Below, piece by piece: positions 49,079-60,043 of a stretch of DNA of 64,000 nt. Each line of letters opens with the position of its first letter. Within the stretch, counting starts at the first letter, position 1. The notes beneath the pieces are model-generated. The model was not told the DNA's origin. It was given only the letters and a program-made list of their open reading frames with translations, and made no database searches. This DNA is from Fistulifera solaris (lineage: Eukaryota > Bacillariophyta > Bacillariophyceae > Naviculales > Stauroneidaceae). Made by a program: the position numbers and the translations under genes. The stretch is from assembly GCA_030295235.1 (NCBI GenBank), contig AP026130.1:186001-250000 (forward strand), written 5' to 3'.

Positions 49079-52036
49079 ATGACGACCCAAACGGATTGGC
49101 TGGCTCAAAAGATCCTACAGGAATGTCAGGCCCGCACGGAAGGATGGAACGAAGACCTCTCCGACAACAAGCCCTGGAAGCTGCTCACTGAAAAGGAATT
49201 TGCCGAGCAATTTTTAACCACAAGTCTCCATGATTCGTTTCGACAAGCGGCCCAAAGTATTCCGGAAGAAGTGTTTCGTGTCGGCAATGACTACTCTCAG
49301 TCGACCGACGCCTTTCGCGTGCTCTTTTCGGACGATGCGATTCAAAAGTTAGTCGATTGCACGAACGGTTATTTACGGCATAATGGAATTTTTCCCGAGA
49401 CGAATATCCAAGAATATCGGGAGTTTCTCGCGCACAAATTTCTGCTCAGTCGTTATCGATGCGAAGCTATCTTTCGCGATATGTTGCCCATGCTGGCGAA
49501 CCAGCACGGCTTTCACGCCATGAATTGGCAACGTTTCCAGAATCTGTACAAATGCACGCATGGATATCCCATCGAGGAACATTCAAACCATGATAATGAT
49601 GTGTGGCAGCAGCGGAAACCAGTGCTTCGGAAATTGAATGAATTAGAGCGTTTACTATTCGAACCTTCGATGAAGTTCATGTTGAACAAGAAATCCGGAA
49701 TCCTGGCAGTCGACGAAGAGCGCTTGAACTGGCGAAGAAGGGAGGAGTACGACTATGAGGACAGAGAACCGCCCGCCAATGGACCGGCCTGTGACCGTAT
49801 TGTTGACGCACTCACCGGTGTCGTGTTTGGGATGCGGCTTCGTGTTCGGGGCGAATCGCCGCGAGAAAATGTCGAGGAACTATTACAGACATTGCCTCCC
49901 ATCGCTGCGCCCGACCAAGTTCGAGTCTGTTTCGATGAAGAGTACGGCAACATGCGGTTTCTGACGAAAAATGTCTGGGAACGAAACTTGGACGTTATCA
50001 ATCGTGCGAGACAGTATTATTCCAATCATCCGTTTATTACAGAAGAGGAGATCGCGAGTAAACGTAATGAATGGAAGGAGGCGAACATAACGGATCAAGT
50101 TCAGCAAGAGGCGTATGATAAGTTTGAGCCGTTTATTTTGGATGATAGGTCGAATCTCCGAATTGTAACTAAAACTCTACCCAGTGATGAGACGAAACGC
50201 ATCCGAGCAACTGCGTTGAGAGACAGTTTTGATCCTTTGTCTACCTGCAAGCTTCATCGCATCTTTTCGAGCGGAGGGGACGAAATGTCCGGTGTATGGG
50301 TGGCGAAAACGGAAGCGACGACTGTTCCATACAAAACTCTCTTCAAAAATCGATCCTGTCCATTGCCCATAGAAACGCAATTACTTGAGACCTGCCATCC
50401 GATCACTTTGATGCAGGAAGCAGCGGATTGGTTATGTCAGCGAGCGTTTCGGTTATCAGGCTCTCTCACCGGACTTTTTCTTGAAAGTGAGACATCGGAG
50501 CAGCCGGGAGTGGACTTGAGAGTTGTGCGTATGCGACAGTGTTTGGACTCATGGTTTGGGTCGCAGCGGCCAACTATAGCAATGCCAGAAGAGGATGAAT
50601 ATGAAGAAGAGCCTATTATCAATGAAATTATGAGGTTTCCTTGGATCACGGAAGTGTACGAGATTGGCCTTGTGGAATGGAAAAGGGCGCCATTTATTGC
50701 TGTTTCTCCGGATGGAGTGGCCGAGTTTTGCCACAATGATGCATCGCATCATGCATGCATTTTGATAAAGAAGAGAACAGATTGGTCAGACATAGAAGAT
50801 GCCGAAGAAGTAGCATCGATTCATGGGTCAGTTGTGCATTGTAAGTTTGGTGATGACGTGTTCAAGGATTGTGTTCCTTTGGGTGATCGCCACGAGTTGC
50901 TGCAGCATGCAATAGTGACTGGCCTTGACTATGGCATTTTCGTCACAAGCAAACAAGAAATTGGAGACGAAACAAAGATCGTTCAAGTCGTTGTTGTTGC
51001 GATCCAAGCGAGCGACAAATATGAAGCTTCATTATCAATTCTGAGTTTAGGCAAAGACCTACTTGGATGGCTATTCGAGCCAGCCATCATGGCACGATGC
51101 TATTTAGTCGAGTCTAGTTTTCCAGAATGGTTACCGAGCGCATCACAGGAGGCAAACATCATTCGAAATCACTACAAACTATGGGTCGCCCAGTACAAAC
51201 AGATCCGAAACGACGGTGTCAAGTACAACCCCACTCTTCCTCTTGAATCATACGAGTATTCCGAGCAGCACCTGTACAACCTGGCAAGAAAGTCATTAAA
51301 GAAACATAGAGCTGATCGCAAGGACCTTTCCATTGACTTAGATGTTTCAGATGAAACAAGATATGTGTTTGAAATGATTGATGCGGTTTTCTACAACCAC
51401 TGGAGGTTTGCGCAGGGAATTGATAAAGTCTTACCATTCTTGGAGGCTAATGTAACGAAGACGATTTATGAAAAAATAAGTGAGAGAATGTTGCAGCTTG
51501 AATTGTCCAGCCATGTGTATAAAATGCCATTGGATTTCCTTGCCAAGTCCGCAATCGATAAACGAATTGGGAAGGAAGTTGGGAGTCGCATGAGGCAACA
51601 ACTTGTTGTGAGCGAGAAAGAAACAGACACGGATGTAATGAAAGATGTCGAAAAGTTGAAACGCAAACGCAAGTTCCCTGTTGGAAAGAATCGACCGCAG
51701 ATATTCCATCGTGAGCCAGCCTTGAAGAGGCTTCGATTAGCGACAACACCAACTCATATGCCAGTAAACAAAGGCAAAGAACACTACGGCAACTTATGTG
51801 CTTTGTGTGGTGTTTGTAGGACCAGCGTTTGGTGCGAGATCTGTTGTGTCCCCCTGTGTTCGGGAAGGCATTTTACTTTGTGGCATTCCGCGGATGACCT
51901 ACTTGAGACTCATGTAACAGAGAAAGCAGAATCACTAAAAGCAAAAGTAAAAGCACCACCAGCAGCAGCAGCAAGTAACACACAAGATGATGAAGAAGAT
52001 GCCTCGGACGCCCAAAGCGACGAGAGCAATAAGTGA
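49079..52036 (+). CDS. PiggyBac-derived protein with PD-(D/E)XK-like insert
   Basis: 985 residues in one unbroken frame. The N-terminal part resembles the piggyBac (DDE_Tnp_1_7) transposase: VDCTNGYLRHNG, FLAHKFLLSRYRCEAIFRDM, then CDRIVDALTGVVFGMRLRVR and VRVCFDEEYGNMRFLTKN, positions where piggyBac has its first catalytic Asp residues. Residues about 530-600 look inserted: FPWITEVYEIGLVEWKRAP and AVSPDGVAEF resemble the YqaJ-type exonuclease motif SPDG, but the paired E-x-K reads CILIKKR, so the nuclease is probably inactive. The C-terminus, after a Lys/Arg-rich stretch, is the piggyBac zinc finger CALCGVCRTSVWCEICCVPL with CSGRHFTLWH. No clear TTAA-flanked inverted repeats. It may be a domesticated gene or a recent element. 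Codon use resembles neighbours. Confidence 0.7.
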   Translation: MTTQTDWLAQKILQECQARTEGWNEDLSDNKPWKLLTEKEFAEQFLTTSLHDSFRQAAQSIPEEVFRVGNDYSQSTDAFRVLFSDDAIQKLVDCTNGYLRHNGIFPETNIQEYREFLAHKFLLSRYRCEAIFRDMLPMLANQHGFHAMNWQRFQNLYKCTHGYPIEEHSNHDNDVWQQRKPVLRKLNELERLLFEPSMKFMLNKKSGILAVDEERLNWRRREEYDYEDREPPANGPACDRIVDALTGVVFGMRLRVRGESPRENVEELLQTLPPIAAPDQVRVCFDEEYGNMRFLTKNVWERNLDVINRARQYYSNHPFITEEEIASKRNEWKEANITDQVQQEAYDKFEPFILDDRSNLRIVTKTLPSDETKRIRATALRDSFDPLSTCKLHRIFSSGGDEMSGVWVAKTEATTVPYKTLFKNRSCPLPIETQLLETCHPITLMQEAADWLCQRAFRLSGSLTGLFLESETSEQPGVDLRVVRMRQCLDSWFGSQRPTIAMPEEDEYEEEPIINEIMRFPWITEVYEIGLVEWKRAPFIAVSPDGVAEFCHNDASHHACILIKKRTDWSDIEDAEEVASIHGSVVHCKFGDDVFKDCVPLGDRHELLQHAIVTGLDYGIFVTSKQEIGDETKIVQVVVVAIQASDKYEASLSILSLGKDLLGWLFEPAIMARCYLVESSFPEWLPSASQEANIIRNHYKLWVAQYKQIRNDGVKYNPTLPLESYEYSEQHLYNLARKSLKKHRADRKDLSIDLDVSDETRYVFEMIDAVFYNHWRFAQGIDKVLPFLEANVTKTIYEKISERMLQLELSSHVYKMPLDFLAKSAIDKRIGKEVGSRMRQQLVVSEKETDTDVMKDVEKLKRKRKFPVGKNRPQIFHREPALKRLRLATTPTHMPVNKGKEHYGNLCALCGVCRTSVWCEICCVPLCSGRHFTLWHSADDLLETHVTEKAESLKAKVKAPPAAAASNTQDDEEDASDAQSDESNK

Positions 52037-52263
52037 GACCAGCATAATACAGTAGGTCATTCAGGCTAGCGGAAACTCCAGTGACTGTGCAAAGCCTATT
52101 TCACAAATACTTAACGAATATTAACAAACTCATTATTATTTGTTCTATGCGCAAATCTTTGAAATTAAAAATTTAGCACGTGCAATCTATTTTACAGGAG
52201 CTTGGTCCATGATGCAAGATTCCGGGTGCGATGGAATTCCCAGAAGTTTCATCGTTCGATCGC

Positions 52264-53838
52264 TTAGATGCGCTTCTTGCTTTCTTCCGGGTTGGAGAAA
52301 ACGGCATCCGGCTTGGCCTTCTTGTATCCGCCAATGAGCGACTTGATGGTGGTACCAAGAAGCTTCAGGTCATCGAGGGGGTTGTTTCCCTGCACCGTCT
52401 TGTACAAGTACGAGTCGAAAGTGACTTGTTGCACGTACTTGGACTCGCACAATTCCACAAAGGCTTCGCGGGCTCCGTTGTTGGAGTAGAATACTCGCTG
52501 GAGGATGTCAAGAACGGCGTAAGTGGGTCCGTACAAGTTGTCGTACTTCTTGATGTAAGTACTTTCAATCTCGGCCTGAGAGGGAAGACGAGATCCACCC
52601 TTCATGAGGGCCACAATTTCTTCGGCCGCCATGCGTCCCGACTTGGCGGCAAAGTAGATACCTTCACCCGAGCACTTGGTGACGTAGCCCGCGGCATCAC
52701 CGACTAAGGCGATACGTCCTTGAACACGACGAGGACGGTAATGCTCGGGGATGGGGTGGGCCTCGACCTTAATAATCTTTCCTCCGGCAATCTTGTCACC
52801 GGCACGGTCGCGGATGGCCTTTTGGTATTGCTTAATGGCCGGACGGTTGACCACGGTTCCAGTTCCGACACCGACGTGATCGTACTTGGGGAAGACCCAT
52901 CCGTAGAAATCGGGAGACACATCATCACCGACATACATCTCCGCCATCTCCTCGTAGAATTTCATCTTCTCATCGGGGATCTTAATGCGCTCCTGGAAGG
53001 CAATGGCAAAGTTGTACAAACCGGCATCCATGGCCTTGGCCACACGCGAGTTGGCACCATCGGCACCGACAATCACATCGACATCCATGGTCTTGGCCAC
53101 ACCGGCCTTGGATCCTTCCGTGTATTCTTGGTAGTGGATGGTGTATCGGCTGTCTTCGTTGGTTTTGTGGTCCGCGGGGACATCGATGCTGGTCACCAAA
53201 CCGTTGACAATCTCCGCACCGTACTTTTGGGCACGGTCACGGAGGTATTGGTCCAAGATTTCACGACGGCACATACCAATGTATTCATCCGGCTTCAATG
53301 TGCTTCCGATAGAGACCTCAACACCCGTGGGAGACACCAGATTCATTTGACGGACCTGGAGAAGAAACAGAGAACGAAGAATGAGATTACGTCAGCGAAC
53401 GATCATGACCGGAGTCGAACGCTCGAGCGACATTGATTCAGAGCAAGACAGTCTCGAGCACGACAGGTGTGTTCTGATGTCTCCGATAGAGAGAAAAACG
53501 GTACAAGCGTCATAAACAACAGAAGCGCATCGTACCTTACGGTCCACCACCGACTCCGGAAGGTCGAATTCGCCCACCATGCAGAGAGGAATGGCTCCAC
53601 CGCACGGCTTGGCGTTGTCGAGCTTTCGCTCAATCAAAACGGTATCAATTCCCTTCTCTTGAGCAAAGATTTCCGCCGCGCAGGCACCCGAAGGACCTCC
53701 ACCGACGACGGCCACCTTGTATTTCATGTCGAGGGCCGACGACGAGGTGGGGACGCCGACGAGGCTTCTTCCGGTGAAAGAAGAGAAGGCTGACGCGGAA
53801 GCGACAACTCCAGCGAGAGTAACAAGAGTGAACTTCAT
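52264..53838 (-). CDS. chlP: Geranylgeranyl diphosphate reductase (ChlP)
   Basis: Plastid flavoenzyme that reduces geranylgeranyl to phytyl chains for chlorophyll and tocopherol, using NADPH. Exons 53838-53536 and 53355-52264, with a 180-bp intron (GTACGA..CTCCAG) joining VVDRK-VRQMNLVSP. The presequence is MKFTLVTLAGVVASASAF-SSF, an exact diatom ASAF site. FAD motifs: VAVVGGGPSGACAAE, DVIVGADGANSRVAKAM, and GDAAGYVTKCSGEGIYFA. KYDHVGVGTGTVV and LPSQAEIESTYIKKYD are also family-typical. 464 residues, normal length, frame intact. Upstream it faces a 1.9-kb gap toward the P450 reductase. Confidence 0.95.
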
Positions 53839-55701
53839 CTTTATCTGGTGTAGGATTTGGCTTGAAAAGTACCGAGATGATTGGGAAGGAAAGTGATGGA
53901 GAGAAGATTTATGTTAATGGGTCGACGAAGTTGAACCTTTTCGTCGGTCGCGGCGATCCGCAGAATCCAATGTACAAGTACGTAGCCGTCCTACTTGGAG
54001 CCATTCTGTGGTGGGATCTTTGCGATCGGGCAGCATTTGGAAAGTTCAAAAGGAACTTCAACATGAATGGAATCCTTTTGAAAAATAAAAACACCTATAT
54101 TTTCTGTCACGATTCCCATTCGGTACTCCAACAGCTATAGTCGTTTCCGGATCCAAGAAAATAGTTCACGTATGACGTAGGACTTTTCATTCGGAGTCTC
54201 TCGTGACTGAAAGTTGTGACGTAGAACGGAAGGATGGCGAACACGCTGACTCAGAAAATGCAACACCGTTTCTATAGCTGCGTTAAACAAGATTTCTGAA
54301 CTCTTACGTCACAGTGCGTTAGAATGTTTCGTTTCTAATGAGTGTGACGTTGGTTGTAGCGCAAGTCGCAGCACGATACGGCGAGCCACGAGCACGAGGC
54401 TAAGATCGTGCCGAGACGTGTTTCACGCATGGCGCAGGCATCCGAACTCACTTTTTAGTTTATTTCTGATACAGCAATAGCAAGGAGTCGGGATAAGTTA
54501 ACAACTATTCTTGAATCCGCAAGATCTGATGCTTACTATTTAGAGAGTGAAAGATTGCTGGAAGCGCGACACCCGTAGTTGCAGTCAACTAGGCGGGCAC
54601 GGATCCAACGCAGGCAACAGAGAAACGGGACGCGCGAAGACTGCCTGTCAGATTTTTGCCGAACGATCCTCGCGGTTTTCTGCTGTAAACGATCGAGTCG
54701 CATCCTCTAGGGTCGTTCTTCGGAGCGCATGACAAGCACACGATGCCTCTGCAACGGAACCCTCTCGAGAGCTGCCTAAATCATCCACCCAATTCAAATC
54801 GTATACTCTGTCGTCAAGAGTCTTTCATGTTCGTGGCATTCTCTCTTTCTCTGACTGCCGCTCACTCGGACTGCGCCCAATACTGCGCCATCCGTTTTAC
54901 GGCATTGTGCAGCGCGCGAGGGAGCATCATCCGTACTCACTGAATGGCTTCTTCGTAGATGAATGACGTCGTTGTAGTTCTTCTCTGCAACGAGGTCCAT
55001 CCTGTTCGATGGACTCACTCTTGGGTGGGATCGATTGTCATTCATAGGTTCATTCAATCCAGGGGGACATCGCATCCACCACCAACAATCAACAGCCTCC
55101 GACACTTGGCTTTCAAGAGTTATGTTATATGTTATACGTTTGGAGACAATTTTCTTTCCATGGACGAGATCTAGACGATGAGAGGTTTTTTTTGAATATG
55201 AGCAGTGTTTAGTGCGAAAGAACATATGCGACGCTCTCGAGAGTCGAGAGAGGCTACGCTTGGACCACCGTTGAGCTAAAGTATTTCATCGAGTGTCTCT
55301 AGTATGAGACAGAGCATTGATCACTCGATTGCATGGTTCTTGCACCGCTACCTTTCTTGTCAACTTCTGTTCTTCGAAAAGGCGTCCTTTCATCCCTTGC
55401 GTGCATTTTTTGTGAAGGGTTTTCAGTCCCGTTTTCAGTCGCTCCATTTTTAGCGACGAAACCATGATTGCGATAAATTTAGTACACAAAGTTAGTGACG
55501 TATCCGTAGGATTTAAAAATATATAGCCGTTTTCACACTGCATTGATTGTACTCTCCGCATCGCCTTTCGTTTCTGCTGCGTCAACCAGCACGACGATGA
55601 CCATCTTGTTATTCCTCTCAAAACCACCCAATGCGAACTTGGCGAAACGATTCTTCGGCCATTGCAATCGATACGTCGTCATTCATTCCTTCCTCACGAA
55701 C
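53839..55701. other. Intergenic, 1.9 kb divergent region
   Basis: Longest gap without a called gene. It holds hairpin-motif copy 5 (54199-54220), an inverted CTCGAGAG patch near 55233, and both promoters. Open frames (minus strand 54794-55225, plus strand 54959-55174) overlap each other on opposite strands and lack any domain. No tRNA-like B box found by eye. An undetected non-coding RNA is possible. Confidence 0.55.
54199..54220 (-). repeat. Dispersed hairpin motif, copy 5
   Basis: Minus strand: CACAACTTTCAGTCACGAG, a shortened loop compared with the consensus but the same right half TTTCAGTCACGAG as copy 3. Weaker match. Confidence 0.45.
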
Positions 55702-57722
55702 ATGACAGACGATATTACCAATTTATTGAGTTCGATTTCGGCCATTAGCGGCATTGCGACCGTTTTACTCGGTTCCTTGTTGGCCTACGTCCTGTTGAAC
55801 CGCGACAAATCCGCGTCGTCGTCTCTGACGACTCCTTTAAAAGAGGAAAAAGTCTTGGATCTCAACAAATACCCCGGAGGAGAAATTACCGTCTATTATG
55901 GAACACAAACGGGAACGGCCGAATCGTTTGCCCGCGTTTTGGAACGAGAAGGCCCGAAGTACGGGTTTTTCGTGCACGTCATGGATTTTGAAGATATTAC
56001 GGTCGAAGAATTGGCGTCCCGCACCAACGAAACCGACGGCATTGCTCGCGCTATCTTAATTTCGGCCACGTACGGAGAAGGCGAAGCTCCCGACAATGCC
56101 ATCCAATTTGCGAATGAATTGTGTGACAAGGCGAATACGCAAATATTGTTTCAACAAATCAAACGGCCGGAGGAGCCACTGGAACCGACCTGCTTACAAA
56201 ATGTGCAGTACAGCGTCTTTGGTTTAGGAAACAAACAGTACGATCATTACAACTCCATGGCCAAGTTTCTCGATCATGCCATGGAGCGTTGTGGAGCCCA
56301 GCGATTGGCGGAAACGGGTTTGGGGGACGATGATGACGATCTCGAAAGTGATTTTGAAAATTGGAAAGATCAAATCTTGTGGCCTTCTCTCAAGAAACAA
56401 TACTTGCAACACGAATTTGTAGGAGCCGCATCGACGCCCGAAACCGAATGGCCGGAGTGTCCCTACGCGATCGAATATCATCCTTCCACCACAACCGCGG
56501 CTTCCTTCCGTGAAGATCAAATTCATTCGCACAGTCGACATTACTTTACCGCCGTTGACTGTCCCGTTCGAGTCACACGGGAGTTACGGACCGACCAGGA
56601 TCCTGGATCCACCGTGCATGTCGAAATCGATCTTTCGGGACAATTGCAATACCAAACGGCCGACAATTTGGGAGTCTTGCCCATCAATCCTCCGGCCATT
56701 GTCGAACAAGTCGCACAATCACTTTCCTTCGATTTGGATCAAGTCTTTTCGTTGCACGCGGCGCCGAATCATGAATGGCACGGGGCTCCTTTCCCCATGC
56801 CAATCAGCGTTCGCGAATGTTTGATGCGCTATTGCGATTTGACCGGTGCGCCACGACGATCAGATCTCAAACTATTGGCGTCGTATGCCACCGATCCCAT
56901 CGATCAGAAAGTTTTGTTGCGCATGGCCTCGAAAGAAGGACGCAATGAATATAAGGAAAAGATTCTGGAGGAATATGTCGGCCTGGCGGGGTTGTTGCAA
57001 AGTGTCCGTCCATTCAAATGCCGTTGGAGCATTTTTTGGGTATTTGTCCGTTGCTGCAAACTCGGTTTTTTACCATTAGTTCTTCCTCGTCGGTGCATCC
57101 CAACACTGTGCACTTGACGGTGGCCGTCACGCAGCATGAACGCAAGGATGGTTCATTGTTTCAAGGGGTTTGTTCGAACCATTTGGCATCGCCTTCGCTC
57201 GACACGGTTCGTGTGTTTGTCCGTGCGTCTACCTTTCGCTTGCCGAAGGACTCGTCTCGTCCCATTCTCATGATTGGACCCGGCACGGGCATTGCTCCGA
57301 TGCGGGCACTGCTGCAGGAACGAGAGTATCAACGCCACGTGCAAAAGAAAACGGTTGGTCCGAATATTTTGTATTTTGGGTGCAAAACGTCGAGTCAAGA
57401 TTATATTTATCGTGATGAAATGGAAGCGTGGGCGCAAAACGGAGTCCTCGATCATCTCCGCGTGGCGTTTTCTCGAGAAACTGTTGGGAAGAAAGTCTAC
57501 GTGCAGCATTTGCTGGCCGACCACAGCGAAGAAACGTGGAAATTGCTGGAGCAGGAAGGCGCTTATGTTTACGTGTGTGGGGCGGTCAAGATGGGCCAAG
57601 ATGTAGCGGAAGCGTTGAACAAGATTGTATCGGCGCATGGCAACCTGTCGCATGACGAAGCCAAGGCCTACTTGTCGAAAATGAGTGCCGAGGGACGGTT
57701 CGTCCAAGAACTTTGGGCTTAA
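55702..57722 (+). CDS. CPR: NADPH-cytochrome P450 reductase
   Basis: ER-bound diflavin reductase that feeds electrons to P450s. The N-terminal anchor is MTDDITNLLSSISAISGIAT with a span ending LLAYVLLN. FMN domain: VYYGTQTGTAESFA, SATYGEGEAPDNA, SVFGLGNKQYDHYN. FAD/NADP domain: RFFTISSSSSVHPN (RxYS FAD motif with Phe), GPGTGIAPMRALLQ, YVCGAVKMGQDV, and the C-terminal FVQELWA. The ATG at 55702 gives about 673 residues, the usual length; an upstream ATG at 55597 would add 35 residues. The frame breaks near 57017 in an A3 run; A4 restores PFKMPLEHFLGICPLLQTRF. Convergent with the carotenoid oxygenase. Confidence 0.93.
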
Positions 57723-57949
57723 GACAACATTTTTTTGCTCGAGGTGTATCCATTATACAAACATAGAGCTTTTGAATCGAAGTATTCGTTCGCACGCCTG
57801 TTAATTCCGAGTGAGTGATACTTTTTTGTGCCATTTCATTCCGATCTCATGACAGTGAACAGAGTCGACGCATACATTGAAAATAATATACGAAAGATAC
57901 GTAGTAGCATTTACTTTTCAACAATCTATTGCTTTGTAATATTTATGAT

Positions 57950-59572
57950 CTATCTTTCACCAAAGGACTGCTTGGTTAAATGAAAGTCAGGCACATATCC
58001 CGGAACAAAGGTACCATGTAAGGCGAAAGAAAGGAACGTAGGAATGGGTGCTTCACAAATGGGACCTTTCGCAATGTTTCGACAATCAAAGATACAAAGG
58101 GTCGTTTCTTCTTTGATTCCGTTCAACTTGTACGCTAGTAAGTAACCATCGTCTTCGGCCTCGCCACGAGGCACAAAACATACTTCTCCAATGAACTCAT
58201 CGACCGACTCGGGCAACCATTTTTGTACTGTGCGCCCTTCTTGGACATCAATCTTGGCAATGCCTTGTACGGGCTGTCCTACCGTGGCGCTGGCACCGGC
58301 TCCCACATAAACATACTGGTACGGCTTGGAAACGTATCTGGGATGAATGACAGGGAATTCCACGTTCGCACTGGCATCGGTCGACATTGTGGTCACGGAC
58401 AACAGCTTTCGTTGGGCCAAATCGATCTTGTAGCGGCGCAATTGATACGCATTCGTGCTCAAATCGAAGGTTTCCCACAAAGGACGTTCGGGGTATTGGT
58501 TCGATTCGGTATCGGCAAAGTTCACGTCATCCGCCATAATGGCATCTACCACCAACGTTCCATCTTCGTCTTCAAACGCATTGCTCAAATGGAACGTGAA
58601 AGCGACGGGAATTTCAATTTCGATGACTTCTTCCGGGCCCGTTCGAGGCAATAGAAAAATCTTGGCGGCTTTCGCTTCTTTGTCCGACGATATACACTCC
58701 GCGACACTCTTCTTTCCCAATACAAAGGGCCATACATTGAATTTGACCGGTGCCTGGAAGGCACATACGTAATTTTTCGATATCGCCATGTCGTGCGCGA
58801 GGCCAAATCCGGGCAAAGGAAATTTGCGTTTGCGAATCAATTTCATATCCATTCCGGAATGCTCGTACACGGTAAACATGTGTCCTTTACTGGGATCCGA
58901 AACGGCTGGATCTTGGCCGACGGCAAAGTTGACAATGTTTCCCGAATCCGGGTCGATTTTGTAGTGTGCCGCGTAATTCTCCGCCGGTCCCAAGGAACCG
59001 TTCAAATCCACCTCACCCAACGTCTCCAAAGTATCCGGACGCAATTGAAATGGCTTCCCGCCTTCCCATAATGCAAACAAGTGATTGTTCGAGTACAATA
59101 CGTGCGTGTTCGCCAGATTCTTGGTTTTCATATCCAAAATATTGGACCACCAGGCTCCTTGGTTTTTGGCCGTTCCAAACATGCCCCGGTATTTTACTTT
59201 GTTTGCGTTCAATTCTTCAACATATCCCGGTGTTTGTACAAATCGATTCCGAAACCACGCTTTTCCCTTCGAAAACGTCACGGCCGTTACCATGCCATCT
59301 CCATCAAACGGATGAACGACAATTTCGTCTCCGACTTGAAACTTGGCGTGTCCATTTTGAAAGAACGTTCCCGTAATATCGGTAGGAAACTTGCCTTCTA
59401 TTTCGTAACAGTCTTCGGTTTTAACGGTATGGAAACCCTTGTGAAAAGCTGCGCGATGGAAGGTGTCGCGGATCATAATGTCACTGGACGATGCCGTCGT
59501 CGCCGATAAACTCATCGTCGTCGACAGAGACGACGCCAACACGGCGCTGTAAGACAAGAACGATAACTTCAT
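57950..59572 (-). CDS. Carotenoid cleavage oxygenase (RPE65/CCD family)
   Basis: Non-haem Fe(II) enzyme that cleaves carotenoids or related polyenes. 540 residues, single exon. The four Fe-binding His lie in the expected seven-bladed propeller contexts: ENYAAHYKID, FGLAHDMAIS, AFTFHLSNAFEDEDG (with the second-shell acidic residues), and FALHGTFVPGY. Other family marks are GTFFQNGHAKF and HPFDGDGMVTAVTF. The N-terminus MKLSFLSYSAVLASSLSTTM is a signal peptide; no clear ASAF Phe, so ER, plastid or another compartment is possible. Frame intact. Bond specificity cannot be read from the sequence. Confidence 0.92.
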   Translation of the reverse strand: MKLSFLSYSAVLASSLSTTMSLSATTASSSDIMIRDTFHRAAFHKGFHTVKTEDCYEIEGKFPTDITGTFFQNGHAKFQVGDEIVVHPFDGDGMVTAVTFSKGKAWFRNRFVQTPGYVEELNANKVKYRGMFGTAKNQGAWWSNILDMKTKNLANTHVLYSNNHLFALWEGGKPFQLRPDTLETLGEVDLNGSLGPAENYAAHYKIDPDSGNIVNFAVGQDPAVSDPSKGHMFTVYEHSGMDMKLIRKRKFPLPGFGLAHDMAISKNYVCAFQAPVKFNVWPFVLGKKSVAECISSDKEAKAAKIFLLPRTGPEEVIEIEIPVAFTFHLSNAFEDEDGTLVVDAIMADDVNFADTESNQYPERPLWETFDLSTNAYQLRRYKIDLAQRKLLSVTTMSTDASANVEFPVIHPRYVSKPYQYVYVGAGASATVGQPVQGIAKIDVQEGRTVQKWLPESVDEFIGEVCFVPRGEAEDDGYLLAYKLNGIKEETTLCIFDCRNIAKGPICEAPIPTFLSFALHGTFVPGYVPDFHLTKQSFGER

Positions 59573-60043
59573 TGTTGCGCACTAGACTGATCCGAACACC
59601 GATCAAGCAATGCAATATCCGAAGATTGGAATGAATGAAGTAGCAGGGAAGGAAATGAGAATGACTGGCGCGATGAGGAAAGAACATCGCATCATTTCGT
59701 TTTCCACTTTCCACCTCATTACGTCACTTCCGAACGGACGGAGTATTGTCGAATTTCCCGACCGGTACTTAGATTTAGTACTCTGTACACCACACTTCTT
59801 ATGACACGACAAACAGTAAATTAACGGCTATGCCATGTTGTATCCAGTAGGCTGTACTAAAAGGTAAAACATTGTGGACGAAGTGACATGTGACGTCATC
59901 ACTTATGCCAGCAACCGTATGACGAAACAAGACAGACACCACCGAGCGAGAAAGAACAAAAACAGGACGACAAGTCCTTCCAAAGAAAACAAGCTTTATC
60001 ATAGCTATCAAATAATGCATCTAGCCATCATACAATCGTAAAC
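59573..60043. other. Intergenic, divergent promoter region
   Basis: 471 bp between carotenoid oxygenase and hydrolase genes. No repeat or additional gene recognised. Confidence 0.5.

Noticed and set aside
48671-52124. TTAA sites at 48671 and 52111/52121 as piggyBac target duplications
   Set aside because: TTAA is common in this AT-rich DNA and I could not find matching terminal inverted repeats inside the two sites.
54794-55225. 143-codon minus-strand open frame in the ChlP/CPR gap
   Set aside because: Overlaps another open frame on the opposite strand, has no domain, and composition unlike neighbouring proteins.
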